Of a stretch of DNA of 25,480 nt, positions 14,394 to 22,275 are shown piece by piece. The notes below the pieces were generated by a model. It worked only from the letters and a program-made list of their open reading frames with translations, was not told where the DNA came from and ran no database searches. Each line of letters starts with the position of its first letter. Position 1 is the first letter of the stretch. Position numbers and translations under genes: made by a program. Source of the stretch: UBA6019 sp035535055 (lineage in GTDB: Bacteria > Chloroflexota > Dormibacteria > Dormibacterales > Dormibacteraceae); NCBI GenBank assembly GCA_035535055.1, contig DATLQT010000054.1, positions 1 through 25,480 on the forward strand, in the 5' to 3' direction.

Positions 14394-15439
14394 CGCTCGC
14401 CGATCGTCCGGAGCTCCTCGATCACCGCTTGGGGGAGCGGGATCCCCTCCCGTCCTCGGCGCTCACGGTTCTTCCGCTCCGGGTCGCCCGGGATCAGGAT
14501 CTCGCCCACCCCGGCTGCGGACGGCTGCCGGCGCAGCTCCTCGAGTGCGCCCGTCACGGCCATCCGGTAGCGCTCGACGCCGCCGAACCATTCGGGGTCG
14601 ACGGCAATGACCATCGCGCCACCCATCCAGTTCTCCCCAATGGTCGTCGAGGCGGTGCCGGCGGTGGTCGCGTCAGCGTCGTCGATCATCGCCAGGGCGC
14701 CCATCAGGGCTGAGGCCAGGGCCAGGCCGTAACCCTTGTGGCCGGCCAGCGAGCCGCCGAGCGGCAGTAACGCCCCGCCCGCGTAGAAGTCCTCCGGGTC
14801 GGTCGTCGGCCGGCCCTCGGCATCGACGATGGCGCCCTCGGGGACGGGGACGCCCTTGAAGCGCGCCAGGCGCACCTTGCCCTCGGCGACGGCCGAGGTG
14901 GCGGCATCGAAGATCATCGGCTCCCCCGCGGCGGGGATGCCGAACGCCCAGGGGTTGGTGCCGAGGTAGCGGCCGCGCCCGCCGAAGGGGGCGACCCCGC
15001 CGGCGCCGACCACGCCGACGGTGGCGATGCCGATGACGCCTTTGGCCGCCGCCAGCTCCGCGTACTCGCCGAGGCGGCCGATGTGATTGGCGCGCCGGAC
15101 CGAGCAGGCGGCAATCCCTTGCTGAAGGCTTCGCTCGACCGCCCACCCCATCGCCTGCGCGGTGGCGCTGTGGCCGAATCCCCGGCCCGCGTCGATCATG
15201 GCCACGCCACCCTTCTCGAACAGCAGCTCGGCGACCGCCGAGGGAACCAGCTCGCCGCGATCCGCCTCGGCGACGTATTGCGGGATCCGGAGGACACCGT
15301 GTGAGTCGTGCCCGGATAGATTGGCACGGACCAGGTGTCCGGCCACGGTGGCGGCGATCGTGGGAGCTGCGCCCATGACGACGAACACCTGCCGGGCCCA
15401 TTCTTCCAGGGATGAGGCAGCGCGCAGCGACTCGGGCAC
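14366..15439 (-). CDS. malate/L-lactate dehydrogenase (Ldh_2) family NAD(P)-dependent oxidoreductase
   Basis: This 357-residue protein belongs to the Ldh_2 family, which reduces 2-oxoacids or oxidises 2-hydroxyacids (malate, sulfolactate, ureidoglycolate, 2,3-diketogulonate) with NAD(P). It has the catalytic His47 in SGHDSHGVLRIPQY, the NHIGRLGEYA segment, the GTNPWAFGIPA nucleotide-binding region and GHKGYGLALASALMGAL. The family is usually 330-360 residues. The frame is open to 15550, but I start at GTG 15437-15439, because a TATTGT box ends 6 nt upstream and the residues before it are Arg-rich and unrelated. It is divergent from the gluconokinase operon with 65 bp between starts, so a sugar-acid substrate is possible but not shown. 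The 3' end overlaps the DUF5667 gene. Confidence 0.88.
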   Translation of the reverse strand: MPESLRAASSLEEWARQVFVVMGAAPTIAATVAGHLVRANLSGHDSHGVLRIPQYVAEADRGELVPSAVAELLFEKGGVAMIDAGRGFGHSATAQAMGWAVERSLQQGIAACSVRRANHIGRLGEYAELAAAKGVIGIATVGVVGAGGVAPFGGRGRYLGTNPWAFGIPAAGEPMIFDAATSAVAEGKVRLARFKGVPVPEGAIVDAEGRPTTDPEDFYAGGALLPLGGSLAGHKGYGLALASALMGALAMIDDADATTAGTASTTIGENWMGGAMVIAVDPEWFGGVERYRMAVTGALEELRRQPSAAGVGEILIPGDPERKNRERRGREGIPLPQAVIEELRTIGERYGVGVPEG

Positions 15440-15445
15440 CTCGAG

Positions 15446-15451
15446 ACAATA
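15446..15451 (-). promoter_or_regulatory. candidate -10 box (TATTGT) for the Ldh_2 gene
   Basis: TATTGT on the minus strand ends 6 nt before the GTG at 15439, giving a leaderless layout and setting the start codon choice. Confidence 0.4.
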
Positions 15452-15489
15452 TTCTGGAGCGCCCTCGGCTGGTGGGAAGGAGCGCTCAT

Positions 15490-15495
15490 TAAACT
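15490..15495 (+). promoter_or_regulatory. candidate -10 box (TAAACT) for the pentose phosphate operon
   Basis: TAAACT ends 9 nt before the ATG of the gluconokinase gene. It is the only promoter-like box I see ahead of the eight-gene operon. It faces the TATTGT box of the divergent Ldh_2 gene, so both could share regulation. No Shine-Dalgarno lies in between. Confidence 0.45.
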
Positions 15496-15504
15496 CACCC
15501 CCAG

Positions 15505-17019
15505 ATGGAGGTATACGGCTACATCGGCGCTCTCGACATCGGCACCTCATCGGTCCGCGGCCTCCTCTTCGACACCGACGCGGAGCCGGTCCCGGGCATA
15601 GAGGTCCACCTGCCTTACTCGCCCAAGGTCGGCGCCGACGGGACCTACGAGACCGACGCCAGCCGGCTCTTCAGCCTCGTCGGGAGCGCGGTCGACGGAC
15701 TCCTCCACCAGGCCGGGCCACGGCGGCGGAGCCGGATCCAGGCGATCGGCGTCTCCACCTTCTGGCACGGGCTGCTGGCCGCCGACGAGAAGGCCCATCC
15801 GTTGACGCCGCTCTACCTCTGGGCGGACACTCGTTCCTGGCGCCAGTCCGATCAGCTCCGCGAGCGGATCGACCCCGAAGCTATCCACCAGCGGACGGGA
15901 TGTCTCGTCCATCCCACCTACTGGCCCGCCAAGCTGCTCTGGTTAAAGGAAGGGCAGCCCGACCTCTGGAAGCGCCGGCCACGGCTTCTGAGTTTTTGGG
16001 ACCTGGTCCACCAGCGCCTCTTCGGCAAGCCGGTGACGGGAGTCTCGATGGCCAGCGGCACCGGCCTCTTGGAGCTGGCGGGCAGCAGCTGGGACGCCCC
16101 GCTGCTGAAGCTGCTTGACGTCCGGCGGGAGCAGCTTCCCGATCTCGGCGAAGCTGGCCAGGGCCTCGTCCACCAGTACGCCAATCGCTGGCCGGACCTG
16201 GCCTCGGTGCCCTGGGTCTGCGCCGCCGGGGACGGAGCCCTCGCCAACTTGGGCAGCAACTGCGTCGACCACCGCCAGCGAGCGCTGACAGTCGGCACCT
16301 CAGGCGCGCTCCGGGTGCTCTACCCTGGGCTGCCCGACCGGGTGCCGGCCGGGCTCTGGTGCTACCGGCTCGACAGCAAACGGGTGGTGGTCGGCGGCGC
16401 GCTCAGCAATGGGGGCAACCTCTATGCCTGGATGACGCGGACCCTCGCCATCGAGCCGGCCGCGCTGGAAAGGCAGCTGCGCGGGCTGAAGCCGGCCTCC
16501 ACCGGGCTCACCTTCGTCCCGCTGCTGGCGGGCGAGCGCAGCCCGGGCTTCGCCTCGCATGCCACCGGCTCCATCGCGGGACTCACCCAGGCGACGACGC
16601 CGGTCGAGATCGTTCGGGCAGGCCTGGAGGCGACGGCCATCGAGTTCGCCCGCGTCGACCGCCTCCTCGACTCCGTGCTGCCGGGCGCCAGGAGACTGAT
16701 CGCGAACGGCGCCGGGCTGCTCGCCTCGCCGTCCTGGATGCAGATCATGGCCGACGCCATCGGCAAGCCCGTTGCCGCCTCGCTCGCCAGGGAGGCCTCC
16801 AGCCGTGGGGCGGCTATTTTCGCCGGCGAGCACATCGGAGCCCTCGACTCGAAGAAACTGAAAGCCCAGGTCGGCCGCACCTACGCCGTCAACCGCGACG
16901 CGCAGGCTGCCTACGAGGTCGCGGCCGACCGCCAGGCGGAGCTGTATCGCCTCCTCGTACACGAAAACCGTTTGGATGCGATCCTGAAAGGCCCTACGGC
17001 CACAGGAGGAAAGCGATGA
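15505..17019 (+). CDS. FGGY-family carbohydrate kinase, probably gluconokinase
   Basis: This 504-residue kinase of the FGGY family has the N-terminal phosphate-binding loop DIGTSSVRG (11-19) and the catalytic Asp243 in AAGDGALANLGS, with the C-terminal ATP-binding half complete. The segments STFWHGLLAAD, LTPLYLWADTRSW, HQRTGCLVHPTYWPAKLLWL and MASGTGLLEL match the FGGY gluconokinases of high-GC bacteria better than xylulokinases or glycerol kinases. It would make 6-phosphogluconate, the substrate of the dehydrogenase two genes downstream, which supports the call. Substrate remains inferred; xylulose or another sugar is possible. It is first in the operon; its stop overlaps the start of tal-pgi (ATGA). 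Confidence 0.82.
   Translation: MEVYGYIGALDIGTSSVRGLLFDTDAEPVPGIEVHLPYSPKVGADGTYETDASRLFSLVGSAVDGLLHQAGPRRRSRIQAIGVSTFWHGLLAADEKAHPLTPLYLWADTRSWRQSDQLRERIDPEAIHQRTGCLVHPTYWPAKLLWLKEGQPDLWKRRPRLLSFWDLVHQRLFGKPVTGVSMASGTGLLELAGSSWDAPLLKLLDVRREQLPDLGEAGQGLVHQYANRWPDLASVPWVCAAGDGALANLGSNCVDHRQRALTVGTSGALRVLYPGLPDRVPAGLWCYRLDSKRVVVGGALSNGGNLYAWMTRTLAIEPAALERQLRGLKPASTGLTFVPLLAGERSPGFASHATGSIAGLTQATTPVEIVRAGLEATAIEFARVDRLLDSVLPGARRLIANGAGLLASPSWMQIMADAIGKPVAASLAREASSRGAAIFAGEHIGALDSKKLKAQVGRTYAVNRDAQAAYEVAADRQAELYRLLVHENRLDAILKGPTATGGKR
17004..17010 (+). promoter_or_regulatory. strong Shine-Dalgarno (AGGAGGA) of tal-pgi
   Basis: AGGAGGA lies 5 nt before the ATG at 17016, inside the end of the kinase gene. 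It fixes the start of a frame that is open from 16359. Confidence 0.85.
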
Positions 17020-19787
17020 GCAAAGCCGCGAACCCGCTGCGCGAGCTGCACAAACTGGGTCAGAGCCTCTGGTACGACAACATCCGGCGCCAGCTGATCA
17101 CATCCGGGGAGCTGGCCCGGTTCCGCGATGAGGGCGTCAGGGGGGTGACCTCCAACCCGACCATCTTCGAGAAGGCGGTCAGCGGTTCCACTGACTACGA
17201 CGAGGCGATGGTGCGGCTAGTCCGCAACAAGCGAAAGCCGGCCGACATCCTCTGGGACCTGATGGTGGAGGACATCCAGGCGGCCGCCGACGTCTTCCAT
17301 CCCGTCTACACCGAGGCGGGGGGACACGACGGGTTCGTCAGCATCGAGGTCTCGCCCGCTGTGGCACGGTCCACCAAAAGGACCGTGGACATGGCCCGCG
17401 ACCTCTGGAAGCGCTGCGCGAGACCGAACGTGATGGTCAAGATCCCAGCCACCAAGGCGGGCCTGCCGGCCATCCGCCAGATGATCGGCGAGGGCGTGAA
17501 CATCAACGTCACCCTGATCTTCTCGGTGGAGCGCTACACGGCCGTCGCGGGCGCCTTCTTGGACGGGCTGGAGGACTTCCAGCGCAAGGGGGGCGACCTG
17601 AGCAAGGTCAACAGCGTGGCCAGCTTCTTCGTCAGCCGGGTGGACACCAAGATCGACAAGCTTCTCGCCGCGAAGATCGAGGCGGTCAGGGACCCCAAGG
17701 AGGCCAGGCGCCTCGAGCGGCTCTACGGCAAGGCCGGCATCGCAAACTCCAAGATGGCCTATGAACGCTTCAAGCAGCTCCACAGCGGGCCGCGCTGGGA
17801 GGCGCTGAAAAAGGCCGGCGCCACGCCGCAGCGGTGCCTGTGGGCGAGCACCTCGGTCAAGGACCCGCGGTACTCCGACACCATGTACGTCGAGGACCTG
17901 ATTGGGCCCGACACGGTCGACACGGTGCCACCCAACACGCTGGCGGCCTTCCGCGAACACGGCGAGGTCCGCCGCTCGCTGGACGAGCACGTCGACGTCG
18001 CCCGACGCCAGCTAAAGGAGCTGGCCGAGGTCGGGATCGACCTCGACCAGGTGACCGCCGAGCTTGAAGTGGAGGGCGTCGACTCCTTCTTCAAGTCCTA
18101 CGACGACCTGACCGCCGCCCTCACCCGGGCTGCCCGGGAGATCCGGGCCGGCAAAGGGCCTACCCAGTGGCACTCGCTGGGCACGCTGCAGTCGCAGGTC
18201 GATGCGACCGTCTTCGCGTTGCAGAAGGCCGACGCGGCCCGCCGGCTCTGGGCCAAGGACGGGACGCTCTGGACCGGTGACGCCGCCGAGTGGCTCGGCT
18301 GGCTGAACGTGGTCGAGAAGATGGAGTCGAAGGAGGCCGAGTTGCGCGAGCTGGCGCGCGCCGGCCGGTCGTACTCGGATGTGGTCCTGCTGGGCATGGG
18401 CGGCTCCTCGCTGGGGCCGGACGTCCTCCTCAACACCTTCGGCCGGGCGGCGGGCCACCCGCGGCTGCAGGTGCTCGACACGACCGACCCGGAGACGATC
18501 CAGGCGGTGACCAGGAGCATCGACCTTGCCTCCACGCTCTTCGTCGTCGCCAGCAAGTCGGGCGGAACCACCGAGACTCTGAGCCACTTCGCGCACTTTT
18601 GGGAGCTGGTCTCGAAGGAGTCTAAGAAGCCCGGTAACCAGTTCCTCGCGATCACCGACCCGGGGACGTCGCTCGACAAGCTGGCGCAGGAGCACAACTT
18701 CCGCTGGATCTTCCGCAACATGCCCGACATCGGAGGCCGGTACTCGGTCCTGAGCTACTTCGGCATGGTGCCGGCGGCGCTCGCCGGCTACGACTTCGCC
18801 GGGATCCTGGGGAGCGCCGTGGGCATGGCTCATTCCTGCGCCGCCGACGTCCCAGCCGAGAAGAACCCAGGAGTCTGGCTGGGCGCGGTGTTGGGCAGCT
18901 TGGCGACCGGTCAGAAGCGCGACAAACTCACCCTCATCCTCTCGCCCAGGATCCGCACGCTCGGCTACTGGGTCGAGCAGCTGATCGCGGAGTCGACCGG
19001 CAAGCTGGGCCGCGGCATTGTCCCGGTCGAGGGCGAGCCGCTGGGCAGACCGGAGGCGTACGGCGACGACCGGGTCTTCGTCCAGGTCAGGATGGCGAGC
19101 GATCCCGACCACCAGGGCGTGCGTGCGCTGGAGGCGGCCGGCCAGCCGGTGGTGACCCTGACGCTGGGTGCCAGGGAGGATCTCGGCGGCGAGTTCCTGC
19201 GCTGGGAGATCGCGACCGCCATCGCCGGCTCGGTGCTGAAGATCAACGCCTTCGACCAGCCCAACGTCCAGGAATCCAAGGACAACACCAAGAAGGTGCT
19301 CGCCGAGTTCGCGGCGAAGAAGAGGCTGCCCGCCGTCGAGACCACCCCGGCGGAGAAGGCCGGTCCGGCCCTGAAGGCGCTGCTGAAGCAGCTCCAGCCG
19401 GGTCGGAGCTACTTCGCGGTCATGTCCTACACCGGCCGCAACCCAACTTCGGAGCGCTCACTGGCCACCATCCGGACCGCCGTTCGGGACGCCCGCCGGG
19501 TGGCCACGACGGCCGGCTACGGGCCTCGCTTCCTCCACTCGACGGGCCAGTTGCATAAAGGGGGTCCCGCCGAGGGCGTGTTCCTCCAGCTGATCCAGGA
19601 GGACGGGGCCGACGTCGCGATCCCCGGCCAGGAGTACGGGTTCAGCGTCCTCAAGCAGGCCCAGGCGATCGGTGACTTCCGGTCCCTGAGCTCACGCAAA
19701 TTGCCGGTCCTCCGGGTGGACCTCGGCCGCAACCACGCCAAGGGTTGGGCCGCGCTCGTCGCCGCGGTCGAGGCCGCAGTCCGCTAG
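17016..19787 (+). CDS. bifunctional transaldolase / glucose-6-phosphate isomerase
   Basis: This 923-residue protein fuses two enzymes. Residues 1-365 are transaldolase: TSNPTIFEKA near the N-terminus and the Schiff-base Lys142 in VMVKIPATKAG. Residues about 370-923 are glucose-6-phosphate isomerase: GMGGSSLGP (460-468), the phosphate loop SKSGGTTET, GGRYSVLSYFG and FDQPNVQESK, which corresponds to the second PGI signature. Both active sites look intact. Transaldolase moves a dihydroxyacetone unit between sugar phosphates; PGI interconverts glucose-6-P and fructose-6-P. The fusion would link the non-oxidative branch to the glucose-6-P used by Zwf in the same operon. Such Tal-Pgi fusions are known in several bacterial groups. 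The start overlaps the kinase stop by 4 nt and has a strong Shine-Dalgarno. Confidence 0.95.
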   Translation: MSKAANPLRELHKLGQSLWYDNIRRQLITSGELARFRDEGVRGVTSNPTIFEKAVSGSTDYDEAMVRLVRNKRKPADILWDLMVEDIQAAADVFHPVYTEAGGHDGFVSIEVSPAVARSTKRTVDMARDLWKRCARPNVMVKIPATKAGLPAIRQMIGEGVNINVTLIFSVERYTAVAGAFLDGLEDFQRKGGDLSKVNSVASFFVSRVDTKIDKLLAAKIEAVRDPKEARRLERLYGKAGIANSKMAYERFKQLHSGPRWEALKKAGATPQRCLWASTSVKDPRYSDTMYVEDLIGPDTVDTVPPNTLAAFREHGEVRRSLDEHVDVARRQLKELAEVGIDLDQVTAELEVEGVDSFFKSYDDLTAALTRAAREIRAGKGPTQWHSLGTLQSQVDATVFALQKADAARRLWAKDGTLWTGDAAEWLGWLNVVEKMESKEAELRELARAGRSYSDVVLLGMGGSSLGPDVLLNTFGRAAGHPRLQVLDTTDPETIQAVTRSIDLASTLFVVASKSGGTTETLSHFAHFWELVSKESKKPGNQFLAITDPGTSLDKLAQEHNFRWIFRNMPDIGGRYSVLSYFGMVPAALAGYDFAGILGSAVGMAHSCAADVPAEKNPGVWLGAVLGSLATGQKRDKLTLILSPRIRTLGYWVEQLIAESTGKLGRGIVPVEGEPLGRPEAYGDDRVFVQVRMASDPDHQGVRALEAAGQPVVTLTLGAREDLGGEFLRWEIATAIAGSVLKINAFDQPNVQESKDNTKKVLAEFAAKKRLPAVETTPAEKAGPALKALLKQLQPGRSYFAVMSYTGRNPTSERSLATIRTAVRDARRVATTAGYGPRFLHSTGQLHKGGPAEGVFLQLIQEDGADVAIPGQEYGFSVLKQAQAIGDFRSLSSRKLPVLRVDLGRNHAKGWAALVAAVEAAVR

Positions 19788-19814
19788 TCAAAGAAGATAG
19801 GGAGAAGCAACGCG

Positions 19815-20732
19815 ATGGAGATGGGAATGGTCGGGCTCGGCAGGATGGGCGGGAACATGGTCTCCCGCCTCCTCCAGGCGGGGCACCGGATGATCGCCTT
19901 CGACCAGTCGCCCGAGGCCGTGCAGGCAAAGGTGGGCGAGGGCGCCACCGGCGCCTCGACCCTGGAGGAGCTGGTGTCCCGGTTCGAACAGAAGCCGCGG
20001 GTGGTGTGGGTGATGGTTCCCGCTGGGGATCCCACGACGCAGACCATTCATAGGTTGTCGGAGCTCCTTGAGCCGGGCGACATCGTCATCGACGGCGGCA
20101 ACACCAACTGGCAGCTGGCGATGGCCGACGCCGCGCACCTCAAGTCGAAGGGGATGCGCTACCTCGACGCCGGGACCAGCGGCGGCATCTGGGGATTGAA
20201 GAACGGTTACGGCCTGATGGTCGGCGGCGAGGACGCCGTCTTCGAGCACTGCAAGCCGCTCCTGGCGGCGCTGGCGCCCTCTGACGGCGGCCTCGTCCAC
20301 TGCGGGCCGGAGGGTTCCGGCCACTACGTGAAGATGGTCCACAACGGCATCGAGTACGGCCTGATGCAGGCCTACGGCGAGGGCTTCGAGATCATGAAGA
20401 AGGCTAAGGCCTTCCCAGGCATGGACCTGCAGGCCATCGCCGAGGCCTGGGGCCACGGAACCGTCATCCGCTCCTGGCTCCTGGATCTGATCGCCATCGG
20501 CCTGAAGGAGGATCCCGGCCTCAACAGCCTGACGGCCTACGTCGAGGACACCGGCGAGGGCCGCTGGACGGTGCAGGCGGCGATCGATGGTGACGTCCCG
20601 GCCGGCGTCATCACCCACGCGCTCTTCGAGCGCTTCCGCAGCCGCGACACCAACTCCTTCTCGGACCGGGTGGTGGCGATGATGCGCAAGCAGTTCGGCG
20701 GCCACGCTGTGCGTCCCGCCGGTCATGGCTAG
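19815..20732 (+). CDS. gnd: short-form decarboxylating 6-phosphogluconate dehydrogenase
   Basis: This 305-residue enzyme oxidises and decarboxylates 6-phosphogluconate to ribulose-5-phosphate. It has the N-terminal dinucleotide fold (GLGRMG, 7-12), the substrate loop DAGTSGGIWGLKNGYGLMVGG, and the catalytic Lys173 with Asn177 in GHYVKMVHNG. The length places it in the short (about 300-residue, GndA/YqeC-like) class rather than the 470-residue class. Asp30 at the end of the second beta strand (AFDQSPEA), where NADP enzymes have Asn-Arg, suggests NAD+ use; this is inferred. The ATG has AGGGAGA 9 nt upstream. It follows tal-pgi after 27 bp and its last 8 nt overlap zwf. Confidence 0.94.
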   Translation: MEMGMVGLGRMGGNMVSRLLQAGHRMIAFDQSPEAVQAKVGEGATGASTLEELVSRFEQKPRVVWVMVPAGDPTTQTIHRLSELLEPGDIVIDGGNTNWQLAMADAAHLKSKGMRYLDAGTSGGIWGLKNGYGLMVGGEDAVFEHCKPLLAALAPSDGGLVHCGPEGSGHYVKMVHNGIEYGLMQAYGEGFEIMKKAKAFPGMDLQAIAEAWGHGTVIRSWLLDLIAIGLKEDPGLNSLTAYVEDTGEGRWTVQAAIDGDVPAGVITHALFERFRSRDTNSFSDRVVAMMRKQFGGHAVRPAGHG

Positions 20733-22275
20733 AGCGAAACCGGGAGCCGTCCAGGCCAACCCGCTCCGGGAGGGGCTGCAGGACTACCGGGTCATCGACC
20801 CGGCGCTCATGGTGATCTTCGGGGCCACCGGCGACCTCGCCCGGCGCAAGCTATTGCCGGCCATCTACAACCTGGCCGCACAGCGGGTGCTGCCGCCCGG
20901 CTTCGCCGTCGTCGGCGTGGCCAAGGACGACAGCAACGACAGGGATTTCCGCAAGGTCGTCGGCGAGTCGATCCGTGAGCATTCGCGGAGCCAGCCGGTC
21001 AACGAAACGGTGCTTCGTTCGTTGCTGGAGGGGATGCGCTATCGCCAGCTCAGCTTCGACGACACAGCGGGCTTCAAGGGGCTCGACGGCTTCCTCGACG
21101 AGGTGGCGACGGAACGCCACGCGGCTGGCAACCGCGTCTATTACTGCGCCACCCCGCCGCCGACCTTCCCGCTTATCGTCCGCAACCTCGGGGCCGCGGG
21201 GATGGCGAAGTCGCCGAAGGGGAGCTGGCGGCGGATCCTGATCGAGAAGCCGTTCGGCACCGACCTCGCCAGTGCCCGTGCCCTCAACGCCGAGGTGGAC
21301 CAGGTGTTCCACGAGGACCAGGTCTTCCGGATCGACCACTACCTGGGCAAGGAGACGGTCCAGAACATCCTCGCGTTCCGGTTCGCCAACTCCATCTTCG
21401 AGCCGGTCTGGAACAACCAGTTCGTGGACTGCGTCCAGATCACCGTTGCCGAGGAGCTAGGCGTCGAGGGCCGCGGGGGCTACTACGAGGGTGCGGGCGC
21501 GCTGCGCGACATCGTCCAGAACCACGAGCTTCAGCTGCTGACGCTGGTGGCGATGGAGCCGCCGGTCAGCTTCGACCAGGGCTCGGTGCGCGATGAGAAG
21601 GTGAAGGTCCTGAAAGCGGTCAACCCCCCGACCGAGGAGGAGGTCGACGAGAGCACGGTCCGTGGCCAGTACGGCCCCGGCTGGGTGCTGGGCGAGCAGG
21701 TTGCGGGCTACCGCGAGGAGAAGTCGGTCAACCCGAAGTCGCGGACCGAGACCTTCGCGGCGCTGAAGCTCGCCATCGACAACTGGCGCTGGGCCGGCGT
21801 GCCCTTCTACCTCCGTGCCGGGAAGCGGATGCCGAAGCGGTCGACGATCATCCGGATTCAGTTCAAGCGACCGCCGCACCTGACCTTCGGGCGGCAGGCG
21901 ATGCGAGAGGTGGAGCCGAACGCGATCACCCTCCACATCCAGCCTGAGGAGGGCATCTCGCTCCGCTTCGCGGCCAAGGTCCCGGCGGCGGGCATCGTGA
22001 TGCGGAGCGTGAACATGGACTTCCTCTACGCGTCCAGCTTCCTGGTCGAGGCCCCCGACGCCTATGAGCGGCTGCTCGCCGACTGCATGAGCGGTGACGC
22101 GACGCTCTTCACCCGCAAGGACGAGGTGGAGGCGGCGTGGGCGATCATCGACCCGATCGAGCGGCGCTGGTCCACCTCCCGGGCAGCCGTCCCCGAGTAC
22201 GACTCCGGCTCCTGGGGCCCGGCGGCGTCCGACGAGATGATCGCTCGAGGAGGATTCCACTGGCACCGGCCGTGA
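20725..22275 (+). CDS. zwf: glucose-6-phosphate 1-dehydrogenase
   Basis: This 516-residue enzyme oxidises glucose-6-phosphate to 6-phosphogluconolactone, the entry step of the oxidative pentose phosphate pathway. It has the N-terminal coenzyme loop GATGDLARRK (from residue 33), the substrate signature RIDHYLGKE (202-210, with the Asp204-His205 pair) and the general base His267 in IVQNHELQ. Length is normal. The ATG start lies inside the end of gnd (8-nt overlap), so translation is probably coupled. It overlaps opcA by 4 nt, the partner that promotes its assembly or activity. The neighbouring Gnd may prefer NAD+, so the two dehydrogenases might differ in cofactor. Confidence 0.96.
   Translation: MARAKPGAVQANPLREGLQDYRVIDPALMVIFGATGDLARRKLLPAIYNLAAQRVLPPGFAVVGVAKDDSNDRDFRKVVGESIREHSRSQPVNETVLRSLLEGMRYRQLSFDDTAGFKGLDGFLDEVATERHAAGNRVYYCATPPPTFPLIVRNLGAAGMAKSPKGSWRRILIEKPFGTDLASARALNAEVDQVFHEDQVFRIDHYLGKETVQNILAFRFANSIFEPVWNNQFVDCVQITVAEELGVEGRGGYYEGAGALRDIVQNHELQLLTLVAMEPPVSFDQGSVRDEKVKVLKAVNPPTEEEVDESTVRGQYGPGWVLGEQVAGYREEKSVNPKSRTETFAALKLAIDNWRWAGVPFYLRAGKRMPKRSTIIRIQFKRPPHLTFGRQAMREVEPNAITLHIQPEEGISLRFAAKVPAAGIVMRSVNMDFLYASSFLVEAPDAYERLLADCMSGDATLFTRKDEVEAAWAIIDPIERRWSTSRAAVPEYDSGSWGPAASDEMIARGGFHWHRP

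Noticed and set aside
16359..17015. Upstream extension of the tal-pgi frame inside the kinase gene
   Set aside because: The strong Shine-Dalgarno and the transaldolase N-terminus put the start at 17016; the upstream part is a shadow of the kinase.
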